Assembly (NCBI RefSeq): GCF_000987955.1
Contig: NZ_LAZU01000001.1
Coordinates: 47,601 to 111,600, forward strand
DNA from: Paenibacillus sp. DMB20
GTDB lineage: Bacteria; Bacillota; Bacilli; Paenibacillales; Paenibacillaceae
Length of the DNA: 64,000 bases
Direction of reading: 5' to 3'
Shown here: piece after piece, positions 1-10,020 of the stretch
Layout: every line of letters begins with the position of its first letter
Numbering within the stretch: the first letter of the stretch is position 1
Made by a program: the position numbers and the translations under genes
Notes under the pieces: model-generated
Told to the model about the DNA's origin: nothing
The model's input: only the letters and a program-made list of their open reading frames with translations
Database searches by the model: none

Positions 1-591
1 AAGCTTCCGGTGTTTCGTCACTTCGTCCAGCTGGCGTTTCAGGTCGCTGATCCGTTCACGGATATGCCGGCGGTCCGTCTCCAGCTTGCTTTCGCCCGGC
101 CCCCGCGTACCGATTCCGCCGCCAAGCCGGGACAAATTCTTGCCGTGTCCCGAAAGGCGGGGAAGCAGGTAGCTGTGCTGCGCAAGCTCGACCTGAATGA
201 TCCCTTCGCGCGTTTTCGCGCGCTGGGCAAAAATATCAAGGATCAGCTGCGTCCTGTCGATAATTTTCACGTCAAGCGTTTCTTCCAAATTCCGAACTTG
301 GGCTCCGGAAAGCTCCTGATCGAAAATGGCGGTATTGGCGCCCAGCCCGTCGATCGCCATGCGAAGCTCCTCGACTTTTCCTTTTCCGATAAACCACTTG
401 GTGTCGGGAGTTTCTCGATTTTGGGTGATTACATCCAACACCTCTACTCCGGCCGTTTCAGCCAGCTGTACCAGCTCTTGCAGCGAATGTTCGGTATTGA
501 TGCCGGATCTTTTGACCTGATCGGTAACCAGGCTGACGAGAACCGCTCTATCCTGCATTTCGGTCGTTGTCTCGTGCGTGTTATTTGCCAT
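1..591 (-). CDS. hflX: GTPase HflX, N-terminal part (cut by window edge)
   Basis: First 197 codons of HflX, a ribosome-associated GTPase that splits stalled ribosomes; the rest lies beyond the left edge. The visible part is the family's glycine-rich N-terminal domain, with GKGKVEEL near residue 70 and GGGIGTRGPGESKLETDRR just before the helical linker. The G domain with its Walker A motif is not in the window. The ATG at 591 has AAGGAG eight bases upstream. It begins 31 nt after spoVK ends; the same spoVK-hflX order is known in Bacillus subtilis (spoVK-ynbA), so cotranscription is likely. Family assignment is firm. Confidence 0.93.
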   Translation of the reverse strand, partial: MANNTHETTTEMQDRAVLVSLVTDQVKRSGINTEHSLQELVQLAETAGVEVLDVITQNRETPDTKWFIGKGKVEELRMAIDGLGANTAIFDQELSGAQVRNLEETLDVKIIDRTQLILDIFAQRAKTREGIIQVELAQHSYLLPRLSGHGKNLSRLGGGIGTRGPGESKLETDRRHIRERISDLKRQLDEVTKHRKL

Positions 592-622
592 AGCCTCTGC
601 TCCTTCTATCGCTCATTCTCGG

Positions 623-1603
623 TTATGATTTGGCGGTCAGTTTGAAATCCTCGGGTCGCAGGGTCATTAACTCCAGTTTTCCCGGATTCCCAGCCACATA
701 ATGATTCAACAGCCTTACCGCCTGATTGCGGATTCCTTTTTCAATGACGTTGCGTACATAGCGGGCATTGCTGAAGGCATGCCGGTAATTCTCTTTTTCC
801 ACATGCAAGTGTTCTCTCAGCTTCATCATGGACTGAGGCATCAGGATATAATCCCTCTCCTTGGCCATCAGCTCGGATATTTGAATCAACTGGTCCAGGT
901 TGTAGTCCGGAAAGTCCATCTGAATCGGAAACCTGGAATGCAATCCCGGATTGCTTAACATAAAGAAATCAATTTCATCCGAATAACCCGCCAAAATGAG
1001 AATGAATTGATTTTTATGGTCCTCCATGGCTTTAACCAGCGTATCGATGGCTTCCTTGCCGAAATCCTTCTCCCCGCCTCTTGCAAGGCTGTATGCTTCG
1101 TCAATGAACAAAATGCCCCCCAGCGCCTTTTTGACAAGATCCCTCGTTTTCTGTGCGGTGTGGCCGATATATTCGCCGACCAGGTCGGCTCTCTCCACCT
1201 CCACCAGATGGCCTTTGCTGAGAACGCCCATTTTTTGAAACAGCTTGGCGACGATGCGGGCCACCGTTGTTTTCCCCGTACCCGGATTTCCTTTGAAAAT
1301 CATATGGAACACATGGCCGCCGCTCAGCAGCCCGGCCTCGGAACGCATGCGGGCAATTTGCAGCAGCGCATAGATTTCATAGACCAGGTCTTTAATTTGC
1401 TCCAAACCTACCAGTTGGTCGAGTTCCTTCTGAATTTCCTGAAAAAGACCGTGCTGCGGCACGGAATTCGGCGATGGGGCCGGCTCGCGCTCGGGCGCCG
1501 CGCTGCTGATCAGCGGGGGTTCGGCACTGCGGAGCACAACGTTGATCTGTCTGGAGGGCCGGCCGTCCGGCCGGTTTCCGGCGGTTGTTACGCGCCCGTT
1601 CAT
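623..1603 (-). CDS. spoVK: Stage V sporulation protein K, AAA ATPase
   Basis: 326-residue AAA+ ATPase of the CbxX/CfxQ-SpoVK family, needed in B. subtilis for late spore maturation in the mother cell. Walker A GNPGTGKTT lies at residues 105-113, Walker B ILFIDEA near 164-170, and a probable arginine finger in SRF near 223. About 50 N-terminal residues are low-complexity and rich in Pro, Ser and Ala, longer than in B. subtilis. The ATG at 1603 is preceded by GAGGTGAGGAG. A sigma-E-like promoter sits upstream at 1644-1673. hflX follows directly. Role in sporulation is inferred from the family. Confidence 0.93.
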   Translation of the reverse strand: MNGRVTTAGNRPDGRPSRQINVVLRSAEPPLISSAAPEREPAPSPNSVPQHGLFQEIQKELDQLVGLEQIKDLVYEIYALLQIARMRSEAGLLSGGHVFHMIFKGNPGTGKTTVARIVAKLFQKMGVLSKGHLVEVERADLVGEYIGHTAQKTRDLVKKALGGILFIDEAYSLARGGEKDFGKEAIDTLVKAMEDHKNQFILILAGYSDEIDFFMLSNPGLHSRFPIQMDFPDYNLDQLIQISELMAKERDYILMPQSMMKLREHLHVEKENYRHAFSNARYVRNVIEKGIRNQAVRLLNHYVAGNPGKLELMTLRPEDFKLTAKS

Positions 1604-1643
1604 AGCTCCTCACCTCTTATCCAAAGGGCTGACTATCTATTTC

Positions 1644-1673
1644 AATGTATTCTCTTTGGATACAGGTTATTAG
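1644..1673 (-). promoter_or_regulatory. Candidate sigma-E promoter of spoVK
   Basis: Reading the minus strand, CTAATAA (1667-1673) stands 14 nt before GAATACATT (1644-1652). The second element resembles the sigma-E -10 consensus CATACAHT and the first is a weaker match to KMATATT. It lies about 40 nt upstream of the spoVK start, and spoVK is sigma-E-controlled in B. subtilis. The site is inferred from these matches only. Confidence 0.4.
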
Positions 1674-1683
1674 AAGTTTTCGG

Positions 1684-2343
1684 TTACTTCCATCCCAATG
1701 CGATCAACAAGCGGTCCGCAGTCCATTTCGTATAAGCCAAAACCTCGCGGCTCTTGTGCTTAAACATAGGAAGCACGGTAGATGTCGTTATGGAAAGGGA
1801 AGGCTGGTCATAGCCCAGCGTTCCGGCGATCTCCATCGAACGGGTCCCATGGTAGTCATGGGTTACGATAACCGCGCGCTTCCAGTCATTCTCTTTCATA
1901 ATCCGCTGGCTGTACAACAAGTTTTCATAGGTGCTGGTCGCCTCGTTTTCCAAAATGATATCTTCTTCGGGCACGCCCTTGGATACCAGATAGTTTCGCA
2001 TTCCTTCCGCTTCGGTGTACTTGTATCCGGGTTTATCCAATCCTCCGCTGACGATAAGGACGGGATAGTAACCTTCCTGGTACAGCTTGAGTCCGTGCTC
2101 CAGCCTCTCTTTAAGGCCAGGGCTTGGCTGATCCCCCCACATCGATGCTCCGAGAATGATGCCGACGTCGGCTTTCCCCTGCAGCGTGCTCTCGGCCTTG
2201 TTGATTTGAACCCAGACATAAACCGACCATAAAAGCCCGAGCAAAAACAGAATAAGCAATCCGTACAAGCATTTTCTGGTTCGGCTGGAGCGTTTCCTTG
2301 ATATCGGCTGGATAACCCCCGCCCGATGATTGCGGTGCATCAT
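1684..2343 (-). CDS. YdcF/SanA family DUF218 membrane protein
   Basis: 219-residue member of the ElyC/SanA/YdcF (DUF218) family, linked in other bacteria to cell-envelope or vancomycin-related phenotypes, with no settled reaction. A basic N-terminus is followed by one membrane segment at about residues 27-48, then an extracytoplasmic DUF218 domain. Family hallmarks visible are VGIILGASMWGD near 82, VLIVSGG, the acidic/asparagine segment ENEATSTYENLLYSQ, and VTHDYHGTRS. Its start overlaps the stop of the upstream DUF402 gene by ATGA (2340-2343), which suggests translational coupling. A second, unrelated-length ydcF copy lies at 15141-15762. Confidence 0.85.
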   Translation of the reverse strand: MMHRNHRAGVIQPISRKRSSRTRKCLYGLLILFLLGLLWSVYVWVQINKAESTLQGKADVGIILGASMWGDQPSPGLKERLEHGLKLYQEGYYPVLIVSGGLDKPGYKYTEAEGMRNYLVSKGVPEEDIILENEATSTYENLLYSQRIMKENDWKRAVIVTHDYHGTRSMEIAGTLGYDQPSLSITTSTVLPMFKHKSREVLAYTKWTADRLLIALGWK

Positions 2344-2897
2344 TTTTTCCTCCTGAATTCTCCGTTATGGAACAAACGATCCCGATGTTCAAGCGACATC
2401 ATAAAATACGGAAACTCATGCGCATCGATAGCCCGGAGGACCTCCCTGGCCGTTACCTTCGCCTGCCGATAATCGTCCCGCGTGATATCGCTGCGGCGCA
2501 GCGCATCTTCAAGCTCATCCTCGTCCAGCAAAAATACTTCTCCATCCTTATTTACCACCACGTCCAGATACAAATCGTCAAACCAAGGCACGCCCTGATC
2601 GGTGACGCCCTGCTTCTTGCAGATGTCGATATACCACTGCACGATGCGGCGTTTGTCGTCGAACATGGCCGTCACGATAAAGTGACTGTCTTTCGGGTAA
2701 TACTGCAGCCAGGAATATCCCTTATCCGCAATGCGGTATGTATGCTGCCCGTAAGTTTTCCATAAAGGCTCTTTCAGGCCGTAAATCGTATATAAGGTGA
2801 GATATCCCGTGAACTGCTCGCCTTCCACATAGCGGGAAGTGAAGTGCCGTCTGGTAATGCGGCGCCAATTCGCCCGGTCTCCGAATTTACGTTTCAT
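2340..2897 (-). CDS. DUF402 domain protein
   Basis: Protein of about 185 residues with a DUF402 domain, a family that includes nucleoside tri/diphosphate phosphatases in Gram-positive bacteria. The core (about residues 25-150) holds the GYSWLQYYPKDSHF and WYIDICKKQG segments and the acidic metal-binding-like run FDDLYLDVVV, followed by LDEDELEDAL. An in-frame ATG exists 18 nt upstream at 2915, but the ATG at 2897 is preferred because GGAGG lies nine bases before it. The stop overlaps the ydcF start. Enzymatic activity is inferred from the family only. Confidence 0.82.
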   Translation of the reverse strand: MKRKFGDRANWRRITRRHFTSRYVEGEQFTGYLTLYTIYGLKEPLWKTYGQHTYRIADKGYSWLQYYPKDSHFIVTAMFDDKRRIVQWYIDICKKQGVTDQGVPWFDDLYLDVVVNKDGEVFLLDEDELEDALRRSDITRDDYRQAKVTAREVLRAIDAHEFPYFMMSLEHRDRLFHNGEFRRKK

Positions 2898-2973
2898 GGA
2901 ACTTTTCCTCCCCATATCGTAAACTCAGCTTACCACATTTGAGTTTCACACTCAAAAAGCTTATGTCAAAACC

Positions 2974-3023
2974 AAAAGAAGAAGCCTCCAAAACCACTAG
3001 TCAAAAGTGGAAATGAAGGCTTC
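2974..3023 (-). terminator. Rho-independent terminator after PBP1A
   Basis: A two-tier hairpin pairs 2981-2987 with 3017-3023 (GAAGCCT/AGGCTTC) and an inner CCACT/AGTGG (2994-2998 with 3006-3010). On the minus strand it is followed by a T-rich tract. It lies 30 nt past the PBP1A stop. Confidence 0.75.
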
Positions 3024-3051
3024 CTGCTCTAGGTTTCAGCGGAATATCCGT

Positions 3052-5774
3052 TTATTCGACTGCGTCTTCCGGCGGAACGCCGGGATCAGTGATTCCTCCG
3101 TCTCCCGGGGTTGCCGTTCCGGGAACGGTATGAACTTCGCCGGTTCCGCCCGTATCGCCGCCTCCGGTTCCCTGATCACCGGTTCCGGAACCGTTGTCGA
3201 TACTTCCGGCCCCCTGGCCGTTATCGGTTCCTTGACCGCTGCCTTGGCCATTCTCCTGGCCGTTTCCTTGTTCTTGACCGCTTTGGCCGTTACCTTGCCC
3301 TTGACCGTTTCCTTGACCGTTTCCTTGACCGTTACCTTGCCCTTGGCCTTGCCCTTGGCCTTGCCCTTGGCCTTGGCCGTTACCCTGACCATTGTCCTGA
3401 CCGTTTCCTTGGCCATTCTCCTGCCCCGGATCGGTACTGCCGCCTTGTTCGCCTTCATCCGGCGGGACGACATTGTCGTCAGGCACTTCTTCAACTTCAT
3501 CCGGCGGGGCCTGCCCTGCCGTGACAACTTGAAGCACATTGGACGGCTCGCTTTCAAGATCCTTGGCAGGATCATAAGCCGTTATATAGTAGCTGTAGGT
3601 CAGACCCTCCAGGGCGCCCAGATCATCCGCGGAAGTAGCGTTAAGCATATCGAGGATCCGAGTATATTCGGCCTCAGAAGATTCTTTTCGATATACCCGG
3701 TATATAATTCCGCTTCCGTCGACCGCGCTCCAGCTCAGGTTCACGGTCTGCGTCTGTGCATCGTAAGAGCCGGTCAGATTTCTGACCGCCGCAAGCTTCG
3801 GCTCTTCTACGGGCGGCGGCGCAGGCGCTTCGGTTGTAGGGAAGCTTTGGGCTTCGTAACCCTGCACCGCCTTTTCCATAACCTTGCCCCATAAAGCCGC
3901 AGCCATCGGACTGCTCTGCCGCATGAGGTGGTTTCGTCCAGGGTCATCGTATCCAAGCCAGACGGCTGCCGTCAGCTCAGGCGTATATCCGGCGAACCAA
4001 ACGTCCCGCACGCCGCCGACGCCTTTATAACCGCTTTGCGTCGTCCCCGTCTTGCCGGCTACCGGACGGCTGATTCTGGCATTGCGTCCCGTTCCGTCCT
4101 GAACGACCAGCTTCATCATGTCCGTCATTTGGGAAGCGGTTTGCTCGCTCATGACCCGCTCGCCGTTCCCGCCTTTATTCTCATGAATCACTTTACCCTT
4201 GCTGTCTTTAATCTGCTTGATCGCAAAAGCTTCATTCATCTGGCCCGCGTTGGCGAAAGCGCTGAAAGCTCGGGCCACTTCAAACGTATTGGTCCCCCTG
4301 CTCATTCCCCCCCAGAGCAAGAGACAGGTTTTTATCGTCCTCTGTTGCTTTAATTCCGATATTTTGCACGAAATTGTATCCGGTCTTCACGCCGATCTGA
4401 TTCAGCAGCCATACTGCTGGAATGTTTTCGGATCGCTGAATCGCTTCCTGCATGCTGACCGTCTCGGAGTATCCGTGAAGGTTGTTCGGACAGTAGTTGC
4501 CGAAGCATTGCTTCCGGTTGCTCAATCTGGAATTCTTCGTATAATTGCCGGTTTCCAAAGCCGGAGCATATACCGCGATCGGCTTCAGGGCTGAGCCCGG
4601 CTGACGCCGGCTGTCGATCGCGCGGTTAAATCCGCCGCGTTCATATTCGCGTCCGCCCATCAAAGCGACGATCCCGCCGGTATGCTGGTTAATGATAACC
4701 ATCGAGCCTTGAATGATGGCATCGTCCGCGCCTTTTTCAAAGTTGGCGGGATTATTGAACTCCGCTTCCATGGCCTGTTGCGCATTCGCGTCCATCGTCG
4801 TGTAAATCTGGTAACCGCCGATGTTCAGGTCGTCTGCGGTAAGTCCCCATTTTTGCTCGGCTTCGTCCATGACGTAATCGATAAAAGCGGTGTATTTCTG
4901 CTGCGTAGCCGGCGGTTTATATTTATAGTCGACCTTCTTCGCTTTCTCCGCCTCTTGAGCCGAAATGTATCCCTGATCGCGCATCAGATTCAGTACGACG
5001 GCTCTGCGTTCCTTGCTGAGCTCGGGATTCTTGAGCGGATTGTATTTGGACGGCCCCTTCGGCATTGCCGCCAGTGTCGCCATTTCCCATAGTTTTAGAT
5101 CGTTCAAGTTGCTTTTCCCGAAATAACGCTGGGATGCGGCTTTGATTCCGTAATAAGGACCGCCGAAGTTGATCCGGTTCAGATACATTTCCAATATTTC
5201 GTCTTTAGTGTGATTACGCTCCAGCGCCAATGCGATCGATACCTCGGTCGCCTTCCGGAAAAACGTTTTGTCCCGCGTCAAGAAAATATTCTTTGCAAGC
5301 TGCTGGGTAATCGTGCTGCCGCCCTCCACCATGGAACGCGCCATGATATCCTTGACCGCCGCCCGGCCGATGGACCAGATGTCCACGCCGTTATGTTCAT
5401 TAAAACGCCTGTCTTCCGTCGCAATGAACGCGGCCTTCAGCAAATCGGGCACATCGTCGATCTTGACGGGATCGCTTTTTTGGATCGACAGCTCGCCCAT
5501 CAAGTTGCCGTTTCGGTCATACACTTTGGATGTCCCGTACGCCGTAAGCTTGTCCTTGTTCGCCTCCAGCAGTTTTTCCCCGCTGACCATGATGAACAAA
5601 TAACCTGCCAAGGCACAAAAAATCGCAAGGACCACGGTGAAGAACAAGGCCCAGCCGATTCGCTTGCCTTTGCCTTTTTTTCTTTTTCGATGATTTTGGC
5701 GTCTTCTGCGTTGTCTTTGGGGCTTCTTTGTTTTTATTAACCCTCGATATCTGGTTCTGGTCTTTGCCAGCCAT
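3052..5774 (-). CDS. ponA: Class A penicillin-binding protein 1A (frameshifted twice)
   Basis: Bifunctional peptidoglycan glycosyltransferase/transpeptidase of about 900 residues. It has a Lys-rich cytoplasmic tail, a membrane anchor, a GT51 domain with EDRRFNEHNG and GSTITQQLAKN, and a transpeptidase domain with SALK (SxxK), SEN and KTGT. A fibronectin-III-like domain and an extreme Gly-Gln-Asn tail follow. Two +1 indels break it: T7 at 5675-5681 (A7 in the gene) between the Lys tail and GKGKRIGWA, and C7 at 4307-4313 between LALGG and MSRGT. Removing one base at each restores one protein. The ATG at 5774 follows AGGAGGGG. These are probably sequence errors, but real inactivation cannot be excluded. 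Confidence 0.9.
3225..3428 (-). repeat. Gly-Gln-Asn coding repeat in the PBP1A tail
   Basis: About 200 bases consist of near-repeated 6-12 nt units such as CCTTGGCCGTTA and CCTTGCCCTTGG. On the minus strand they encode some 60 residues of GQ and GNGQ dipeptide/tetrapeptide repeats in the C-terminal tail of PBP1A. Low-complexity Gly/Asn tails also occur on other Bacillales PBP1 proteins. Such an array may vary in length by slippage. Confidence 0.85.
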
Positions 5775-5825
5775 GGTACGTACCCCTCCTGACTCCCTTT
5801 CGGATCTGTCTGTCATTACCCCGGA

Positions 5826-5855
5826 AAGAAAAGAACAACCTTTTCAGGTTGCTCT
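5826..5855 (-). terminator. Terminator after hfq
   Basis: On the minus strand AGAGCAACC and GGTTGTTCT pair (5847-5855 with 5832-5840) around a six-base loop and are followed by TTTCTTT. It lies about 75 nt beyond the hfq stop and just before the PBP1A start region. Confidence 0.75.
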
Positions 5856-5930
5856 TCCGCTCTCCTATACCACTAAACGAAATTTACAAAAAAAAAGTTT
5901 CAGAAAAATCGAATCTGGAAAAAAATGCCC

Positions 5931-6167
5931 TTATTCGCTGCTGCTATCCTGCATCAGGGAAACATTGCGCTGCGGCATGAACGTGGAGATGGCATGCTTG
6001 TATACCATTTGCTGGCGTCCGTCACTGTCGATCACAATGGTAAAGTTGTCAAAAGCTTTGATCGTCCCACGGATCTGAAAGCCGTTCGTCAGGTATACCG
6101 TGGCCGGGATGTTCTCTTTACGCAGTTGGTTCAAGAACGTATCTTGGATGTTAATGGACTTGTTCAT
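5931..6167 (-). CDS. hfq: RNA chaperone Hfq
   Basis: 78-residue Sm-like RNA chaperone that forms a hexamer and binds small RNAs and mRNAs. Sm1 motif residues are in [19 protein letters not shown], and the Sm2 segment contains the family signature YKHAIST. Length and sequence fit Bacillales Hfq. An upstream in-frame ATG at 6215 would add 16 residues unlike Hfq; the ATG at 6167 has a G-rich site (GGGGGTACGGCT) before it. It lies between miaA and PBP1A, as miaA-hfq do in many bacteria, and a terminator follows. Confidence 0.95.
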   Translation of the reverse strand: MNKSINIQDTFLNQLRKENIPATVYLTNGFQIRGTIKAFDNFTIVIDSDGRQQMVYKHAISTFMPQRNVSLMQDSSSE

Positions 6168-6262
6168 TAGCCGTACCCCCAATGGTTCAATTAGATTGTT
6201 TTGATGTATATTCAATGTTCGAGAGAAACTTTCCTGCTATTATAGCACGGATCTTTTCATAG

Positions 6263-7168
6263 TTAGCAGAAAAAATTTTCAGAGTCGGTGACGTCAACCC
6301 ATTCGATATCCTGCATATGACGGAACCAGGAAAGCTGACGTTTGGCAAACCGGCGGGTATCCCGTTTCAGCAGTTCGACAGCCTCCTCCAAGCTGCATTC
6401 CCCTTGAAGATGCGCCAAGATCTCCTTGTAGCCGAGACCCTGCATCGACACCAAGCCCGGAGCATAGCCCTTGTTCATCAGTCCGGCAACTTCTTCGACG
6501 AGTCCCTGACGGATCATGGAGTCAACACGCTCTTCAATACGGTTATATAGCATTTGGCGGTCCATTGTCAAACCGACCAGGCACAAATGATAGGGAGACT
6601 CCTTTTTTTGCGCGGCCAGCTGGGCCGAAAGCGGGCTTCCGGTCAAGTGAAATATTTCCAAGGCGCGAACCACTCTGCGCAGGTCGTTCTGATGAAGGCG
6701 CGCCGCGCTTTCCGGGTCGACGGATGCCAGTTTCCGATGCAGCGCTTCGGGCCCGTGCGACTGCGCATAAGCGAACTGTTCCTGTCTGAAAGCCTCGTCC
6801 GCTCCGGTATCGCTGAAGCGAAAGCCATAGCAGACCGATTCGACGTACAGCCCGGTTCCTCCGACAATGAATGGAAGACGTCCCCGATCCGTAATTTCCT
6901 GAATAAGCCTTACGCTCTGCTCCTGAAATTCGGCTACCGAATAAGGATAGTCCGGTTCATGGATATCGATCAAATGATGCGGAACGCCCTCCATTTCTTC
7001 CCGGGAAATTTTTGCCGTTCCAATGTCCATCCCTCGGTATACCTGCATGGAATCGCCGGAAATAATTTCCGCATTGAAGTTTTTGGCAAGCTCGATGCTC
7101 ATCTTGGTTTTTCCTACGGCGGTCGGGCCGATCAGGACCAAAAGATTAGGTTTGGATGATTCAGTCAA
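6263..7168 (-). CDS. miaA: tRNA dimethylallyltransferase MiaA
   Basis: 301-residue enzyme that transfers a dimethylallyl group to N6 of A37 in tRNAs reading UNN codons. The P-loop GPTAVGKT is at about residues 13-20, followed by the family motifs SGDSMQVYRGMDIGTAK, VPHHLIDI and GGTGLY. The C-terminal motif RDTRRFAKRQLSWFR is intact. The start overlaps the end of the upstream methyltransferase by 8 nt. A run of seven A (6603-6609) in this gene is in frame, so not every long run in the window is miscounted. Confidence 0.96.
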   Translation of the reverse strand: MTESSKPNLLVLIGPTAVGKTKMSIELAKNFNAEIISGDSMQVYRGMDIGTAKISREEMEGVPHHLIDIHEPDYPYSVAEFQEQSVRLIQEITDRGRLPFIVGGTGLYVESVCYGFRFSDTGADEAFRQEQFAYAQSHGPEALHRKLASVDPESAARLHQNDLRRVVRALEIFHLTGSPLSAQLAAQKKESPYHLCLVGLTMDRQMLYNRIEERVDSMIRQGLVEEVAGLMNKGYAPGLVSMQGLGYKEILAHLQGECSLEEAVELLKRDTRRFAKRQLSWFRHMQDIEWVDVTDSENFFC

Positions 7169-7937
7169 TGCGTATCACTCCGTACGTTATTTTCGAATGG
7201 CCCCGCTCCGGGACCTTAAAGCCGAGCCGGGCAAATTCGCCGCTCCCTCTTTTTTCCTTCAGCACCACCGATTTGCGTGCCACCCTGACGGCCTCGCGGA
7301 CGCTTTGCTCGTCAAGCGCCTCCCCGTTTGCATAATGGCGCAGCGGGTTGATCGATGCGGATTCCGCAACCGGCTCCCGAAACATCGGGTCAAAATAAAC
7401 GATGTCCGCGCTTTTATCCGGAAGCTTTTGCAGATAATCGAGATGGTGGCCATGCTTTACATCGATCCTGCGCATGGCCTCGTCGCTGGCGGAAAGGTTG
7501 CTTTCATAGGTCCGGAGACCTTCTTTCAGAAGAACATAGAGCGGAAAGGAGCTTTCCAGCGCCGTTACTTTGCCGCGCTCCCCGCCTTTTACGGAGAAAA
7601 CGAGGGAATCCGTCCCAAGGCCTGCCGTGCAATCGATGACGGAGTCGCCCTCTTCCATGCCGGCAGCCTCGAGCATGAGGTCCGGCTCTCCCCGGAGCAC
7701 CCGTTTCAAACGGACGTAACCCATGCTGGGATGGAACTCCAGCGTTTCCCGGCCCGGCCCCCCAAGGCGGACATGCCCTTGCAGAACGACCAGAATATCC
7801 TCATCCCCGGTCTTCAATGCAAGTCTTCTGAGCGATTGGCCTCCCCGGGTCACGTATCTGCAGCCCGTTTCTTCCGCCAATGCCTTGGCCCGTTCAACCA
7901 GTTCGGGCGCCTCGGCCTCTCCTGTCGTGATAATCAT
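7161..7937 (-). CDS. Class I SAM-dependent methyltransferase, RsmJ-like
   Basis: 258-residue methyltransferase of the group often found between mutL and miaA in Paenibacillaceae, related to the RsmJ/YhiQ SAM_MT family. Motif I for SAM binding is IDCTAGLGTDSLVFS (about residues 102-116). The catalytic-loop motif YFDPMFREP, near residue 180, resembles the DP(P/M) motifs of rRNA methylases. A strong AAGGAGG precedes the ATG at 7937. It sits between mutL (19 nt upstream) and miaA (8-nt overlap), so all three are probably cotranscribed. An rRNA substrate is inferred from the family, not seen. Confidence 0.82.
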   Translation of the reverse strand: MIITTGEAEAPELVERAKALAEETGCRYVTRGGQSLRRLALKTGDEDILVVLQGHVRLGGPGRETLEFHPSMGYVRLKRVLRGEPDLMLEAAGMEEGDSVIDCTAGLGTDSLVFSVKGGERGKVTALESSFPLYVLLKEGLRTYESNLSASDEAMRRIDVKHGHHLDYLQKLPDKSADIVYFDPMFREPVAESASINPLRHYANGEALDEQSVREAVRVARKSVVLKEKRGSGEFARLGFKVPERGHSKITYGVIRID

Positions 7938-7956
7938 CTATTTCCTCCTTGATGTT

Positions 7957-9961
7957 TTACATAACGCGTTTGAACATTTTTTCAAGATCGTAAGCCGAGA
8001 AGGAAACGACGATCGGACGCCCATGAGGACACGTATAAGGCTGCTTGCAGGCAGCCAACCGCTGAATCAGCGTCTCGGCTTCCTTCTCCGTCAGCTTCTG
8101 ATTCGCCTTGATCGAGGCCTTGCAGGAGCAAAGGACGGATGATTTCTCGCGCAGCTTCGCGAGATCGATATTCCGTTCGTTCAGTACCCATTCCGCCATT
8201 TCTTCAATGATCTCCTTCTCGTCCCCCTTCGGGAACCAGAATGGATGCGACCTTACGAGGAAGGTTTGCCCTCCGAAATGCTCCAGATAAACCCCTGCCT
8301 GTTCGAACCAGTGCAAACGGTCTTTCATTTTGTCGCTCTCGGAAGGCGTGAACTCCAGCGTAATGGGAAGGAGCAGCTCTTGCGAAGCGTCCGCGGGTTT
8401 TCCGAATTTCTCATAATAATATTCGTAGTTGATCCGCTCATGCGCGGCATGCTGGTCGATCAAGTAAAGACCGGAGTCGTTTTGCGCGATCAGGTAAGTC
8501 CCGTGGTGCTGGCCGATGTAGTTCAGCTCCGGAAAAGGCGGAATATCCGGTACCGATCCGCCGGCGGCCTGCAGCCACTCCCGCGTGACCGGCGGCATGC
8601 TCTGTTGCGGCCGCGTCTCCGTCCGGTAAGGCGAGGACGAAGTTTCCCTTGTTTGGCCGGAAGAAGCAGTACGGGGTGCGGCATTCCCGAAAGTCCCGCT
8701 TTCGCGAAACGGACGGGCGGCCTGGGACTGCTCCGAAACACCGTAACCGTAGCCGTTATCTGTGGCCTGCTGCTCCCCGCTGTTTATCTGCCGTGAAGCA
8801 GGGCCCGTAACGAAATCCGGAGCTTGTCCTGGTCCGGCGCCGGGGTTCCGTTCGGAAGCGGATCGGTCCGGCACGCTGGCCCCCGGTTGTCCTTTTTGAA
8901 AATGGAACTGCTCTTGAATGAAAGCCGTCCCTTCCTTGCCGATACTCTGCTTCACGGGTCGGGGGGATAAGCACCTCCTGACGAAGCACTTTGCCCACGG
9001 CCTCTTCGGCAAATGAAAACAGCTCAGGCTCCTTGCTGAAACGAACCTCCAGCTTCGATGGATGCACGTTGACGTCCACCAGCGAAGGATGCATGTCCAG
9101 CTTCAGGACGACTAGCGGAAAGCGGTTGATCGGCAGAAGGGTATGATAACCCCGCAGCACCGCTTGCGACAATCCGTAGTTCCGGACATACCTTCCGTTA
9201 ATGATGAAGGACATCGCATTCCGGTTCGCCCGGGTCCAATCCGGCCGGCTTACATAACCCGAAAGGCTGTAATCCATATCCTCCGCCCGAATCGGCAGCA
9301 TGGCTTTGGCCGTCTGGGTTCCGTAAATCGCGGCAATGACCTGGAGCAGGTCACCGTTGCCCATCGTCTGCAGCAGCGTATTGCCGTTGTGCCGTACCGT
9401 GAACGCTATATCCGGACGGGACAAAGCGAGCCGGTACATATAATCCGAAATGTGGCCCAACTCGGTCTGAATCGTCTTCATATACTTCAGCCTTGCCGGA
9501 GTGTTGTAAAACAATTCCTTGACGACAAATTCCGTCCCTTTCGGGGCTGCCGCGTCTTCATTGCGTTTAAGCTGCCCGCCCTCGATTTCCATCAAGCGGC
9601 CTTTGCCTTCCTGATTGTTCGAGGTCGTTAACCGGACCTTCGACACCGCTGCGATGGACGGAAGCGCCTCGCCCCTGAAACCCAAGCTCGTAATCTGGAA
9701 CAGATCGCGGCCCTGGGAGATTTTGCTTGTCGCATGCCGGTAAAAAGCCGTCACGCAATCCTCCGGATCGATGCCCGAGCCGTTATCCGTTACCCGGATG
9801 CTTTGAAGCCCGCCTTCCTCGACGAACACATCGATCTTGGTACTGCCTGCATCGATCGCGTTCTCCACCAGTTCCTTGACGACGGAGGCAGGCCGCTCCA
9901 CCACCTCGCCTGCTGCTATTTGGTTGGCGATATGCTCGTCCAATATGTGTATTTTGGCCAT
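7957..9961 (-). CDS. mutL: DNA mismatch repair protein MutL (one frameshift)
   Basis: Mismatch-repair ATPase and endonuclease of about 667 residues. The GHKL ATPase part has ENAIDAGSTKIDV, DNGSGID and TSLGFRGEALPSI. The C-terminal domain keeps the endonuclease motif DQHAAHERINYE and the zinc-site motif CPHGRP. A +1 at G6 8961-8966 separates the two domains: dropping one base joins LIP directly to RPVKQSIGKEG. The variable Pro/Ser/Gln linker follows that point. GGAGGTAGG lies before the ATG at 9961. It follows mutS by 59 nt as expected of a mutSL operon. Confidence 0.93.
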
Positions 9962-10020
9962 GTTTCCTACCTCCGTTATGCCAGATCGAAGATTCTTCTT
10001 TTGCCCTGATCCCCCATATG

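Noticed and set aside
10..645. Plus-strand open frame of 211 codons opposite hflX
   Set aside because: It is the antisense shadow of hflX, which is recognised on the minus strand; no ribosome site or family match.
3225..3428. Short repeats considered as a CRISPR-like array
   Set aside because: Units are 6-12 nt, lack spacers of constant length and lie in frame in a coding gene.
3007..3894. Plus-strand hydrophobic frames rich in Leu/Ala opposite the PBP1A tail
   Set aside because: They are the antisense of the Gly-Gln repeat; the low complexity explains the length.
4307..5681. Programmed ribosomal frameshifting at A7 or G7 runs in PBP1A
   Set aside because: The same kind of +1 run appears in some twenty unrelated genes, without conserved slippery site plus structure, so a common technical or mutational cause is more likely.
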